Source: Rhodobacterales bacterium (GTDB taxonomy: Bacteria > Pseudomonadota > Alphaproteobacteria > Rhodobacterales > Rhodobacteraceae). Taken from it: a stretch of 64,000 nucleotides of DNA. The stretch spans positions 62,001-126,000 of the forward strand of contig QKJR01000003.1 in NCBI GenBank assembly GCA_003249215.1, given 5' to 3'. The notes below the pieces were generated by a model. It did no database searches, was not told the DNA's origin, and saw only the letters and a program-made list of their open reading frames with translations. Shown here in pieces: positions 47,760 to 57,068 of the stretch. Numbering within the stretch: position 1 is the stretch's first letter; the number at the start of each line of letters is the position of its first letter. The position numbers were made by a program, and so were the translations under genes.

Positions 47760-49604
47760 ATGCCACCTTCCCAGATCACCACCGCAGGCAAGCCTGACCG
47801 GGCCGAACGCGCCCGCGGCTGGCGCACCATCCGTCAGGTCGCGCCCTATCTGTGGCCGCCGGGCCAGACCTGGGTGAAACGCCGCGTGGTGATCGCGCTC
47901 GTGGCCCTCGTCGCGGCCAAGCTGATTTCGGTCTCGACGCCCTTCCTCTACAAGGCTGCGGTCGACAGCCTCGCGGGCGAGGCGCGCGACGAGGGCTGGC
48001 TGCTCGCGCTGGGCGCGGTCTCGCTGACCATCGCCTATGGCATGGCGCGGCTGATGACGGTGGCCTTCGGCGAGCTGCGCGATGCGGTCTTCGTGCGGGT
48101 CGGTCAGCGTGCCCTGCGTCAGCTCGCGCTCGAGACCTTCGAGCATATCCACCGCCTCTCGATGCGCTATCACATCACCCGCAAGACCGGCGGGCTCAGC
48201 CGGATCATCGAGCGCGGCGTGAAGGGCGTCGATTTCCTGCTGCGCTTCATGCTGTTCTCGGTCGGGCCGCTGATCCTCGAGCTGACGCTCGTCGCGATCC
48301 TCTTCGCGGTGCTCTTCGACTGGCGCTATGCGGCGATCGTGGTGGTCACGATCTGGGCCTATGTCACCTTCACCTTCAAGATCACCGAATGGCGGGTCTC
48401 GATCCGGCGCCGGATGAACGAGGCGGACACGGCCGCGAACCAGAAGGCGATCGACAGCCTCTTGAACTTCGAGACAGTGAAATATTTCGGCGCCGAACGG
48501 CGCGAGGCGGCGCGCTATGACGCCTCGATGGAGGGCTACGAGAAGATGGCGGTGAAAACCGGCCAGTCGCTCGCGGCGCTGAACGCGGGCCAGTCGCTGA
48601 TCATCACCGCGGGGCTCGTGGCGGTGATGGTGATGGCGGCGCTGGGCGTGCAGCAGGGCAAGCTCACGGTCGGCGATTTCGTCATGGTGCAGGCCTATAT
48701 GATCCAGATCACCATGCCCTTGGGCTTCCTCGGCACGGTTTACCGCGAGATCCGGCAGGCGCTCGTCGATATGGGGGAAATGTTCGATCTGTTGCATCAG
48801 CCCGCCGAAATCACCGACAAACCGGGCGCAAATGTTCTAAAAGTGCAAGGCGGCGCGCTGCGCTTCGATCAGGTGAAATTCGCCTACGACCCGGCGCGGC
48901 CGATCCTCAAGGGGATCTCGCTCGAGGTGCCGGCGGGGCAGACGGTGGCCCTCGTCGGGCCTTCGGGCTCGGGGAAATCGACGATCGGGCGGCTCCTGTT
49001 CCGCTTTTACGACGTGACCGGCGGCGCGATCACCATCGACGGGCAGGACCTGCGCGACGTGACGCAACAGAGCCTGCATGACGCGATCGGCGTGGTGCCG
49101 CAGGATACGGTCCTCTTCAACGACACGATCCGCTACAACATCGCCTATGGCCGGGCGGATGCGACCGAGGCCGAGATCGTCGCCGCCGCCCGCGCCGCGA
49201 AGATCCACGACTTCGTGCTGTCGCTGCCCGAGGGCTATGACACGGCGGTGGGGGAACGCGGGCTCAAGCTCTCGGGCGGTGAGAAGCAGCGCGTGGGCAT
49301 TGCCCGCACGCTCCTGAAGAACCCGCCGATCCTGCTTCTGGACGAGGCGACCTCGGCGCTGGATACCCAGACCGAGCGAGACATTCAGGACAGCCTGAAG
49401 GCGATGGGCCGCGGCCGCACGGTGATCACCATCGCGCACCGGCTCTCGACCATTGCCGATGCCGACCGGATCGTGGTGCTGGAAAAGGGCGAGGTGGTCG
49501 AAGAGGGCCGCCACGAGGAGTTGCTGTCGCGTGGTGGGCGCTATGCGGCGATGTGGGCGCGGCAATCGGCCGAAGAGGATGAGGCGCCCGAAGCGGCCGA
49601 GTGA
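47760..49604 (+). CDS. ABC exporter of the Atm1/HMT type
   Basis: A 614-residue half-transporter: six membrane helices (to about 330) and an ATPase domain with Walker A GPSGSGKST, signature LSGGEKQRV and Walker B ILLLDEATSALD. The membrane part resembles the Atm1 family (APYLWPPGQTWVKRRVVIAL, NFETVKYFGAERREAARYD), which exports glutathione-linked sulfur or metals. ATG 47760 is used. ATG 47700 is in frame but adds an unrelated segment. Confidence 0.9.
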   Translation: MPPSQITTAGKPDRAERARGWRTIRQVAPYLWPPGQTWVKRRVVIALVALVAAKLISVSTPFLYKAAVDSLAGEARDEGWLLALGAVSLTIAYGMARLMTVAFGELRDAVFVRVGQRALRQLALETFEHIHRLSMRYHITRKTGGLSRIIERGVKGVDFLLRFMLFSVGPLILELTLVAILFAVLFDWRYAAIVVVTIWAYVTFTFKITEWRVSIRRRMNEADTAANQKAIDSLLNFETVKYFGAERREAARYDASMEGYEKMAVKTGQSLAALNAGQSLIITAGLVAVMVMAALGVQQGKLTVGDFVMVQAYMIQITMPLGFLGTVYREIRQALVDMGEMFDLLHQPAEITDKPGANVLKVQGGALRFDQVKFAYDPARPILKGISLEVPAGQTVALVGPSGSGKSTIGRLLFRFYDVTGGAITIDGQDLRDVTQQSLHDAIGVVPQDTVLFNDTIRYNIAYGRADATEAEIVAAARAAKIHDFVLSLPEGYDTAVGERGLKLSGGEKQRVGIARTLLKNPPILLLDEATSALDTQTERDIQDSLKAMGRGRTVITIAHRLSTIADADRIVVLEKGEVVEEGRHEELLSRGGRYAAMWARQSAEEDEAPEAAE

Positions 49605-49626
49605 TCGGCTCGCGGCTGGCTGGGCA

Positions 49627-49722
49627 GGGGGGCGCCGCCCCCCGTCGCGTGCCGCGACTCCCCCCGGAGTATTTCGGCCAGGAAAAAGCGGCAGCTTGTG
49701 GCTTTTCCTGGTGAAAATACGC
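49627..49722. repeat. Intergenic structured repeat, copy R3
   Basis: Hairpins GGGGGGC-gcc-GCCCCCC (49627-49643) and GTCGCG-tgc-CGCGAC (49644-49658) are followed by the arms GGAGTATTT (49666-49674) with CCAGGAAAAAGC, and GCTTTTCCTGG with AAAATAC (49701-49720). It stands directly after the ABC transporter stop. Confidence 0.8.
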
Positions 49723-49749
49723 CGCGCGGAGCGCTCGCAGGCGCAGGTC

Positions 49750-49914
49750 TCAATCCTTCGAGAGCGTGGCCTCGCGCGGGCTGCCCGGCGCCGAGGGGGC
49801 GGCGGGGCCCGCCTCCTTGATCCCCCAGCCGCCGGTGGGCACGGTCAGAACACCGGCCGGAGCGGCGCCGACGATCAGGCTCGAGAGCAGGGCAGTGGCA
49901 AGGGCAAGGCGCAT
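49750..49914 (-). CDS. Small exported protein
   Basis: A 54-residue ORF starting MRLALATALLSSLIVGAAPA, a good signal peptide, then a short Gly/Pro-rich mature part of about 35 residues ending in SKD. GGGAG lies eight bases before ATG 49914. It would release a peptide too short for a usual fold. Coding status is uncertain. Confidence 0.45.
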   Translation of the reverse strand: MRLALATALLSSLIVGAAPAGVLTVPTGGWGIKEAGPAAPSAPGSPREATLSKD

Positions 49915-50013
49915 CTTCGGTCTCCCGTTCGATGGCTCAGCCTGCCAGAGGCGGGCGCGCGGCCCAAGTCCGGCATTCCCGACCCCCGGCGCCTCTTTCC
50001 CCCTCACCTGTGC

Positions 50014-50073
50014 AAAATATCCCGGGGGGTGAATTGGCCGCAGGCCAAGAGGGGGCGAGTAGCCCCCTGCGCC
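50014..50073. repeat. Intergenic structured repeat, copy R5 (half element)
   Basis: AAAATATCCCGGGGGG is followed by TTGGCC-gca-GGCCAA and AGGGGGC-gagta-GCCCCCT. It matches the right half of R2 but each stem is one base pair longer on both sides. It lies at the 3' side of the leftward RND permease gene (stop at 50114). Confidence 0.75.
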
Positions 50074-50113
50074 CTCGCCCCCTGCGCCCCGTCAATCGGC
50101 CGGGCGGATGACG

Positions 50114-53100
50114 TTACTCCGCCGCGCGCGGCAGGGATGGCCGGGCGGCAGGCTCGGGGGCCTCTTCCCAGAGGATCTCGGCCCCACCGGCCGCCCTGGT
50201 CCGCCGTTCGAGATCGCGGTCGGCCTGCGCGCGCGCCCCGCGCCCGAAGACCCGCGCGAGCCCGCGGCGCAGCCCCGCCCCGAACCAGATCCGGATCGCG
50301 AGCAGCGCTGGCGTCAGCACCAGCGTCAGCACCGTCGCGATCCCGAGCCCGAAGACCACGGCGGTGGCGAGTTGCTTCCACCAGAGCGCGGTCGGGCTGT
50401 CCCAGCTCGCGCCGCCGTTGATGAAATCGAGGCTGAGCCCCACCATCATCGGCGCGAGCCCCGCCATCGTCGTGATCGTGGTGAGCGCGACCGGGCGCAG
50501 GCGGCTCTCGGCGGTGCGGATCACCGCCTCGATCGGCGGCATGTAGCGGGCGTATTCCTGATAGGTGTCGATCAGGATGATGTTGTTGTTCACCACGATC
50601 CCGGCCAGCGCGACGATGCCCACCCCGGTCATGATGATCGAGAATTGCTGGCCCATCACCAGCATCCCCACCAGCACCCCCGCCGTCGAGAGCACCACGG
50701 CGAGGAGCACCAGAACCGCATTGTAGAAGCTGTTGAACTGCGCCAGCAGGATCACGAACATGAGCCCGAGCGCCCCGAGGAAGGCCTGCGCGAGGAAGGC
50801 TTGGCTCTCGGATTGGTCGACCATGTCGCCCGCCCATTCCCAGGTGATCCCCGGCGGCAGGGTCGCGGTCTCAAGCCAGGTCCCAAGCGCCGCGATCCGC
50901 TCGTTGCCGTTGATCGGCGCGCCCTCGTCGTTCACCAGCCCTTCGAGCACGTCGGCCTTGACGTCGTAATAGCGGGTCTGGTCCACCCGGTCGATCCGGC
51001 CGAGCTTGGGCACCGCGGTGCGGGTGATGAAGTTCGCGAGCGGCACGAGGCCCTCGGTGGTGCGCAGTTTCAGCGTGTCGAGCGTCGAGAGCACGCGATA
51101 GTGCTCGGGCAGGCGCACCCGGATCTCGATTTCCTCGTCCGAGCTTGGCACCCGCATCGTGTCGAGCAGGATGCCGCGGGTGACGAGCTGCACCATACCG
51201 CCCACGGTCGCCACATCGGCGCCGAAGCGGCCCGCGCGGGTCACGTCGACATCGATCTGCCAGTCGATCCCCGGGAGCGGGCGGGTATCCTCGATCGCGG
51301 TCACGCCGGTCATCGACCGCAGTTGCGCCTCGATCTGCTCGACCGCGGCGTCGAGCGCACCGAAGTCTTCGCCCTTGAGGCGGATCTGGATCGGCTTGCC
51401 CGAGGCGGGGCCGCGGTCTTGGGCCAGATATTCCGCGCGAATGCCCGGGATCGCGCCGATCCGCGCCATGATCCCCTCCATGATCTTCTCGCCGCTCTGG
51501 TATCCGGGCCGGCCGATCCGGTCCTCCCAGCGGGTCATCTCGATCTGGATCTGGCCGATCGTGTCGCGCGGGGCGACGGCGCCCCCAGTGTTCTGGTTGA
51601 GCCCGCCTTCGCCCGCGAAGGAGAAGACCGCCTTGACCCCGGGCGTGCCGAGCACCGCCCCCTCGGCCGACCGCAAGAGCGCATCCTTCTCGTCGATGCT
51701 CAGGTTGCCGCGGGCGCGGATGTAGACGATCGCCTGTTCGACCTCGCTGTCGGTGAAGAATTGCGTGCCGTTATTGTGCTTGCCAAAATAGGAGAAGGTG
51801 AAGGCCACCGCGCCGAGGATCACCGCGAGCGTCACCACCGGCATCACCGGATTGCCGGCGATGAGCGCGATGACGCGGCCGAAGGCGGTGCGGCGATAGC
51901 CGGCCTGAACCGGCTGCGGGCCGGGCAGGGGCTTGAGCGCGGTGAGGGTCGAGGAGGCCGACATCGCGCCGAGCGTGAACAGAGCCGCGCCGGGCAGCGC
52001 CGCGGTGAAGCCGCCGGGCGCGCCACCCAGAAGTGCCGGGTTCAGCATCGCCAGCGCGCCCGCGAAGACGAGCGCCACCGAAGCCGCCGCAAGCCCGAGG
52101 CGCAGGGCGAGCGGGCGGGGCCGCAGCCGGTCGGCCGCGTGATCGAGCGCCCGCGAGATCCGCCCCGCGACGCCGCCCACCACCGGCACATAGATCAGCG
52201 CCACGACGAGGCTGGCGGACAGAACGAAGATGATCGTGACCGGCAGCATCCCCATGAATTCGCCCGGCACACCCGGCCAGAACAGCATCGGCAAGAAGGC
52301 GCAAAGCGTGGTCGCGGTGGAACTGACGACCGGCCAGAACATACGTTTCGCCGCCTCGGTATAGGCGCGCATCGGGCCCTGACCCTCGCCGATCCGCTTG
52401 TCGGCATATTCGACGATGACGATGGCACTGTCGACGAGCATCCCCACCGCGAGGATCAGCCCGAACATCACGATATTCGAGATCGCCACCCCCATCGCGC
52501 CCAGGAGCAGGAAGGTGAGCAGGAACGAGGTCGGGATCGAGAAGCCCACGAGCAGCGCCGAGCGCGTGCCGAGCGTGGCCAGCACCACGATCATCACGAG
52601 CGCGATCGCGGTCAGCACCGAGCCCTCGAGCTGGCTCACCATCGCGCCGACGGTCTTCGACTGATCGAGCGAGAGCCCGACATCGACCGCCTCGCGCAAA
52701 GGTTCGGGCCAGTCCGCCTCGGCGCGCTCGACCGCGGCGCGCACCGCGGCCACGGTGTCGAGGATGTTGTAGCCCTTGCGCTTGACCACCTGCAGCGCGA
52801 CGGTGGTCGCCCCGTTGAACCGCGCGGTGCCGGTGCGGTCCTCGAAGGTCAGCCGGATCTGCGCCAGATCGCCCAAGGTCACCACCCGCTCGCCATTGAC
52901 CTTGACCGGCAGGGCGTAAATGTCCGAGGCGCTCTCGAAACTCGAGGGGATCTTGACCGAGAAGGCGCCGCCCGCGGTCTCGACCTCGCCCGCGGCGATG
53001 AGCTGGTTGTTCATCTGCACGACATTGATCAGCTCGGGCGCGGTGACGTTATAGGCCTCGAGCTTCAACGGGTCGATCAGAACCTCGACCATCTCGTCAC

Positions 53101-53635
53101 GGTGGCCGGCGAGGGTCGCCTCGAGCACCGGTTCGAGCGCTTCAAGATCGTCCTGCAAGCTCTTGGCAAGGCGCAACAATGTGCGTTCCGGCGCGGCGCC
53201 CGACAGGGTCACGATGACGACCGGGAATTCCGAGAAATTGATCTCGCTCACGGTGTATTTGTCGGCGCCCTCGGGGAATTTCCCCTCGGCCGTGTTCATC
53301 GCATCGCGCACATCGGCGAGGGTCTTGGTCTTGTCCCAGCCGAAGTCGAATTCGAGCGCGACGCCCGCGTAATTCTCGGCCGCGGTGCCCGACATGGTCT
53401 TGAGCCCGTCGAGGTCGGAGAGCTCGGTCTCCATCACCTTGACGAGCAGTTTCTCGCTGTCCACGGCCGAGATGCCGGGGAATTGCACCGACACGAACAG
53501 CATCGGGATCTCGATATCGGGCTCGCCCTCCTTGGGCAGGCCGAAATAGGCCGAGAGCCCCGCCGCGATGGTGATCGCGACGAAGGCGAGCACCATGCGC
53601 GCGCGCGCGGCCGCCCAGTCGATCAGGCCGGTCAT
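50114..53635 (-). CDS. RND efflux transporter permease (AcrB/AcrD family)
   Basis: A 1173-residue proton-driven exporter with twelve expected helices and two large periplasmic loops. The start MTGLIDWAAARARMVLAFVA and the segment FGLPKEGEPDIEIPMLFVSV belong to the family. Helix 4 reads AVGMLVDSAIVIVEYADKRI with one Asp where AcrB has two. The C-terminal 80 residues are a hydrophilic extension. It overlaps the adaptor gene by four bases. No outer-membrane channel gene is near. Confidence 0.92.
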   Translation of the reverse strand: MTGLIDWAAARARMVLAFVAITIAAGLSAYFGLPKEGEPDIEIPMLFVSVQFPGISAVDSEKLLVKVMETELSDLDGLKTMSGTAAENYAGVALEFDFGWDKTKTLADVRDAMNTAEGKFPEGADKYTVSEINFSEFPVVIVTLSGAAPERTLLRLAKSLQDDLEALEPVLEATLAGHRDEMVEVLIDPLKLEAYNVTAPELINVVQMNNQLIAAGEVETAGGAFSVKIPSSFESASDIYALPVKVNGERVVTLGDLAQIRLTFEDRTGTARFNGATTVALQVVKRKGYNILDTVAAVRAAVERAEADWPEPLREAVDVGLSLDQSKTVGAMVSQLEGSVLTAIALVMIVVLATLGTRSALLVGFSIPTSFLLTFLLLGAMGVAISNIVMFGLILAVGMLVDSAIVIVEYADKRIGEGQGPMRAYTEAAKRMFWPVVSSTATTLCAFLPMLFWPGVPGEFMGMLPVTIIFVLSASLVVALIYVPVVGGVAGRISRALDHAADRLRPRPLALRLGLAAASVALVFAGALAMLNPALLGGAPGGFTAALPGAALFTLGAMSASSTLTALKPLPGPQPVQAGYRRTAFGRVIALIAGNPVMPVVTLAVILGAVAFTFSYFGKHNNGTQFFTDSEVEQAIVYIRARGNLSIDEKDALLRSAEGAVLGTPGVKAVFSFAGEGGLNQNTGGAVAPRDTIGQIQIEMTRWEDRIGRPGYQSGEKIMEGIMARIGAIPGIRAEYLAQDRGPASGKPIQIRLKGEDFGALDAAVEQIEAQLRSMTGVTAIEDTRPLPGIDWQIDVDVTRAGRFGADVATVGGMVQLVTRGILLDTMRVPSSDEEIEIRVRLPEHYRVLSTLDTLKLRTTEGLVPLANFITRTAVPKLGRIDRVDQTRYYDVKADVLEGLVNDEGAPINGNERIAALGTWLETATLPPGITWEWAGDMVDQSESQAFLAQAFLGALGLMFVILLAQFNSFYNAVLVLLAVVLSTAGVLVGMLVMGQQFSIIMTGVGIVALAGIVVNNNIILIDTYQEYARYMPPIEAVIRTAESRLRPVALTTITTMAGLAPMMVGLSLDFINGGASWDSPTALWWKQLATAVVFGLGIATVLTLVLTPALLAIRIWFGAGLRRGLARVFGRGARAQADRDLERRTRAAGGAEILWEEAPEPAARPSLPRAAE

Positions 53636-54762
53636 GGTTTTCCCCCGGCCGTGGCCCCGGCCGCATCGCCCGGCGCGTGATCGACGAGGGTCACGGCAAG
53701 CGCACTGCCCTCGGTCACGTAATCCTGCCCGACGACGATCACATCGGCGCTCTCGGGCAGGCCCGAAACCCAGAGCCCGCCGGGCTCGTCGCGCAGGAAG
53801 GTGACCGGGGCGAAGCGGGCGTGGTTATCGACCGCGAGGCGCACCCCGAGCGTGCCCTGATCGTCGAGGGTGAGCGCCGAGGCGGGCAAGAAATGCGCCT
53901 CAGTGCCCTCGGCTGCGATCAGCATCTCGACGGTCTGGCCCTCGCGGATCTCACCCGAGGGATTGGCCACCTCGGCCTCGACGCGGAAGGTGCGGGTGGC
54001 GGCATCGGCGGTGCGCGAAAGCGTGCTGACGCGGCCGGTCACCTGCTGGCCGGTCGCGAGCCGCGCGCCGACCATGGCGCCCGGCGTGACGCGGGGCAGC
54101 TCGGTTTCGGGCACGAAGCCCACGAGGCGGATCGGATCGAGCTGGATCACGGTCGCGCAGAGCCCGCCCGCGGCGAGGAAGGCGCCGAGCTCGGCGCTGT
54201 CGTCATCGAGAACGCCCGCGAAGGGCGCGGTGATCTCGAGGCGGGAAATATCGGTGCGCACCGCCTCGACCGCGGCCGCGGCGCCCTGCAGCGCAGCGGT
54301 TGCGCCCGCGGCTGCGGTTTCCGAGCGATAGCCGCCCGCCTGCAGCCGCGCGGCCGCGCTCGCGTTCAGTTCGGCCTCGGCCAGCCGCGCCTCGGCCTCG
54401 GCGAGCTGCGCAGGCCGCGTGCCCGGGTCGATCCGGCACAGCACCGCCCCCGCCGCCACCTCGGTGCCACGGCGGAGCGGCTCGGAGATCACCCGGCCCG
54501 TGGTCTCGGCGCGCAGCTCGACGCGCCGCGCGGCCAGCGTCTCGCCGCGCAGCACCACGCCCTGATCGAGCGGGCGGGCCTGCGAGCGCAGCACCTGAAC
54601 CGGCACCCGGGGCAGGGGTTCGGCGCCGGGCGCGGGGGCGTTGGCGGCGGTTTCGGGCGCGGTTTGCGCCCCGGCGAACGCGCGCAGGGCATCGCGCTCG
54701 AAGACCAGCGCATAAAGCGCCGCACTGACCAGGAGCGCATTGACTATGGGAACAATTTTCAT
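53632..54762 (-). CDS. RND efflux periplasmic adaptor (membrane fusion protein)
   Basis: A 376-residue protein with an N-terminal membrane anchor (KIVPIVNALLVSAALYALVF), a barrel-sandwich/lipoyl part (RRGTEVAAGAVLCRIDPGTR), a helical hairpin, and a second lipoyl half (ITAPFAGVLDDDSAELGAFL). It joins the AcrB-like permease to an outer channel. The promoter region upstream holds two palindromes. Confidence 0.9.
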   Translation of the reverse strand: MKIVPIVNALLVSAALYALVFERDALRAFAGAQTAPETAANAPAPGAEPLPRVPVQVLRSQARPLDQGVVLRGETLAARRVELRAETTGRVISEPLRRGTEVAAGAVLCRIDPGTRPAQLAEAEARLAEAELNASAAARLQAGGYRSETAAAGATAALQGAAAAVEAVRTDISRLEITAPFAGVLDDDSAELGAFLAAGGLCATVIQLDPIRLVGFVPETELPRVTPGAMVGARLATGQQVTGRVSTLSRTADAATRTFRVEAEVANPSGEIREGQTVEMLIAAEGTEAHFLPASALTLDDQGTLGVRLAVDNHARFAPVTFLRDEPGGLWVSGLPESADVIVVGQDYVTEGSALAVTLVDHAPGDAAGATAGGKP

Positions 54763-54858
54763 GGGAACTCTGGTGAACTTTGGGGGAAATCGGGGATCGG
54801 AGGGAGGCTCGGGCGGGCTGGGCTGCGGCGGGTCTGGCTTCGGCGATCGGCGGCAAGT

Positions 54859-54912
54859 GAACTTGCGAGTTCAAAATAGCTTGAGGGAGCGTGAGTGTAA
54901 AGCCTGTTTACA
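54859..54912 (-). promoter_or_regulatory. Promoter and palindromic operator of the first RND pump
   Basis: TGTAAAGCCTGTTTACA (54896-54912) is a perfect 6-bp palindrome with a 5-base centre. Its minus-strand half TTTACA (54901-54896) is a -35 box, 17 bases from TATTTT (54878-54873). A second palindrome, GAACT-tgcg-AGTTC (54859-54872), covers the expected start of transcription. The layout is that of a TetR-type repressor-controlled efflux operon, but no regulator gene is in sight. Confidence 0.5.
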
Positions 54913-55002
54913 TTGCGTCCCCGCGTCGCAGGGCGGGTGGCGGCGGCCTTGGCAAGGCAGGTCCGCGCGTATAAGAAGGCGCCAAAGCGAGAAGGGGCCC
55001 CC

Positions 55003-55647
55003 ATGAGCGAGACCGACAGCTTCATCGACGAGGTGACCGAAGAGGTCCGCCGCGACCGGCTTTTTGCGGCGTTCCGCAAATATGGCTGGATCGGCGGGGT
55101 GGCGATCGTGGCCATCGTCGGCGGTGCGGCCTGGAGCGAATGGACCAAGGCCGAGGCGCGCGCCAAGGCGCAGGCCTTTGGCGATGCGGTGCTGGCCGCG
55201 GCCCAGACCGCGGACCCCGAGGCGGCGCTGGCCGCCCTGCCGGGGACCGGGGCGCAGGCCGGGCTTGGCGCGCTGATGACCGCGGCGCAGGCCGCGCAGG
55301 CGGGTCATGTCGATGTGGCGCTGGCGCAATATCGCGCGGCGGCGGCCTCGGCCGAGCTGCCTGCGAGCCTGCGCGATCTGGCGCGGATCAAGGCGCTGAT
55401 CCTTGCGGGGAGTGCGATCGACCCGGCCACGCGGGCCTCGGAACTGGCCGATCTGGCGCGGGCGGGCGCGCCCTATCGCCTGCTCGCGGTGGAGCAGCAG
55501 GCGCTCGACACGCTCGCGGCAGGCGACCGCGAGGGGGCGATCGCGATTGCGCGCGGGATTTTGGCCGATGCCGGTGTGACGCCGGGCTTGCAACAGCGCG
55601 CATCTGAGTTGATTGTGGCGCTGGGTGGCGATCCGGCGCAGCAGTGA
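55003..55647 (+). CDS. YfgM-like TPR membrane protein
   Basis: A 214-residue protein with a short cytoplasmic N-terminus (SFIDEVTEEVRRDRLFAAFR), one membrane helix near 28-47 and a periplasmic helical-repeat domain. The order yfgM-bamB-der is the same as in E. coli, where YfgM is tied to the secretion machinery. TATAAG at 54970 may be its -10 box. GAGAAGGGG precedes the start. Confidence 0.85.
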   Translation: MSETDSFIDEVTEEVRRDRLFAAFRKYGWIGGVAIVAIVGGAAWSEWTKAEARAKAQAFGDAVLAAAQTADPEAALAALPGTGAQAGLGALMTAAQAAQAGHVDVALAQYRAAAASAELPASLRDLARIKALILAGSAIDPATRASELADLARAGAPYRLLAVEQQALDTLAAGDREGAIAIARGILADAGVTPGLQQRASELIVALGGDPAQQ

Positions 55648-55706
55648 CCGGGCGGGGCCAGAGGCCCCGACAGACGACCCAACGAGTTGAAGGCGAGGAA
55701 CGAGCG

Positions 55707-57020
55707 GTGAAAGCGATCCGGGGAATTGCGCTTGGCTGTCTGGCGGCAGTGGCGCTTGCGGCCTGCGAAAAGGAAGTGATCCTGCAGGGCGAGCGGCTCG
55801 ATCCGCGCGAGGTTCTGGCGCCCGAGGCGGCCCCCGCGGCGACGCCCGTGGCGGTCGCGCTCAAGCTGCCGGCGGCGCAGGGCAATGCCGAGTGGACCCA
55901 CCGCGCGGGCGCGCCCTCTCATGCGCTGATCAATCCCGCGATCGGGGCGGGCAGCACGCGGATCTGGTCGGCCAATATCGGCGCGGCCTCGGGGCGCAAG
56001 CACCGCATCACCGCCGATCCGGTCGTGGCCGGGGGCCGGGTCTTCACCCTCGACAGCCATGCCGGCGTGACCGCCACCGCAACGAGCGGCGCGACGCTGT
56101 GGCAGGCGGATCTGACCCCGCCCGGCGAGAACCCGGAAAGCGCCTCGGGCGGTGGGCTCGCGGCGGCGGGCGGCGCGGTCTATGCCACCACCGGTTTTGG
56201 CGAGCTCGTGGCGCTCGAGGCGGCCACCGGCCGCGTGCTCTGGCGGCAGAAATTCGACGCGGGTATCGGCGGCGCGCCGACCGTTTCGGGCGAGATCGTC
56301 TATGTCGTGGCGCGCGACGCCTCGGCCTGGGCCGTGCGCACCTCCGATGGCAAGGTGCTCTGGCAATTGCCGGGCACGCCCTCGGGCTCGGGCATGACCG
56401 GCGTCTCGGCGCCCGCGGTCAATGACCGTCTCGTGGTCTTCCCCTTCCCCTCGGGCGAGCTGATCGCCGCGCTCAAGACCGGCGGTCTGACGCTCTGGCA
56501 GAGCAAGGTCGCGGGCGCGCGGCCGGGCCGGGCCTATACGTCGGTGCTCGATCTGACCGGCGATCCGGTGATCGTGGGCAAGGTCGTCTATGCGGGCTCT
56601 TCGGCGGGCAAGGTCACCGCCTTCGACGTCGACACGGGCGACAGGATCTGGACCGCGAAAGAGGGCGCCGTCTCGCCGGTGCAGGTCGCGGGCGGTTCGG
56701 TCTTCCTCGTCTCGGACGAGAACCGGCTGGTGCGGCTCGATGCGGCGACGGGCGAGGAGATCTGGGCGATCGAGCTGCCCTATTACCTTAAGGACAAGAT
56801 CAAGAAGCAGCAGGCGATCCATGTCCATTACGGGCCGCTTCTGGCCGGGGGCAAGCTGTTCCTGGCGTCCTCGGACGGGCTCCTGCGGGTCTATGATCCG
56901 ACCTCCGGCAACCTGATCGGTCAGGCGGAAATCCCCGGGGGGGCTGCCACCGATCCGGTCGTCGCGGGCTCGACCCTCTATGTCGTCGGCATGAACGGTC
57001 AGCTTCACGCTTTCCGTTGA
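55707..57020 (+). CDS. bamB: Outer membrane assembly factor BamB (PQQ-repeat lipoprotein)
   Basis: A 437-residue lipoprotein with lipobox LAAC (17-20), followed by a beta-propeller with repeats such as VVAGGRVFTLDSHAGVTATA, AVYATTGFGELVALEAATGR and VVYAGSSAGKVTAFDVDTGD. It is a BAM subunit. GTG 55707 with GAGGA upstream is preferred to ATG 55644, which would place the signal peptide internally. It continues to der. Confidence 0.9.
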   Translation: MKAIRGIALGCLAAVALAACEKEVILQGERLDPREVLAPEAAPAATPVAVALKLPAAQGNAEWTHRAGAPSHALINPAIGAGSTRIWSANIGAASGRKHRITADPVVAGGRVFTLDSHAGVTATATSGATLWQADLTPPGENPESASGGGLAAAGGAVYATTGFGELVALEAATGRVLWRQKFDAGIGGAPTVSGEIVYVVARDASAWAVRTSDGKVLWQLPGTPSGSGMTGVSAPAVNDRLVVFPFPSGELIAALKTGGLTLWQSKVAGARPGRAYTSVLDLTGDPVIVGKVVYAGSSAGKVTAFDVDTGDRIWTAKEGAVSPVQVAGGSVFLVSDENRLVRLDAATGEEIWAIELPYYLKDKIKKQQAIHVHYGPLLAGGKLFLASSDGLLRVYDPTSGNLIGQAEIPGGAATDPVVAGSTLYVVGMNGQLHAFR

Positions 57021-57068
57021 CGGAATTTCCGTGTATGGGGGCCGCTTGATCCGCCTCAGGAGGCAGAA

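Noticed and set aside
50108..53680. 1190-codon open frame opposite the RND permease
   Set aside because: It reads His/Arg/Asp-rich low-complexity sequence, with no domain and no ribosome site. The permease on the other strand explains the DNA.
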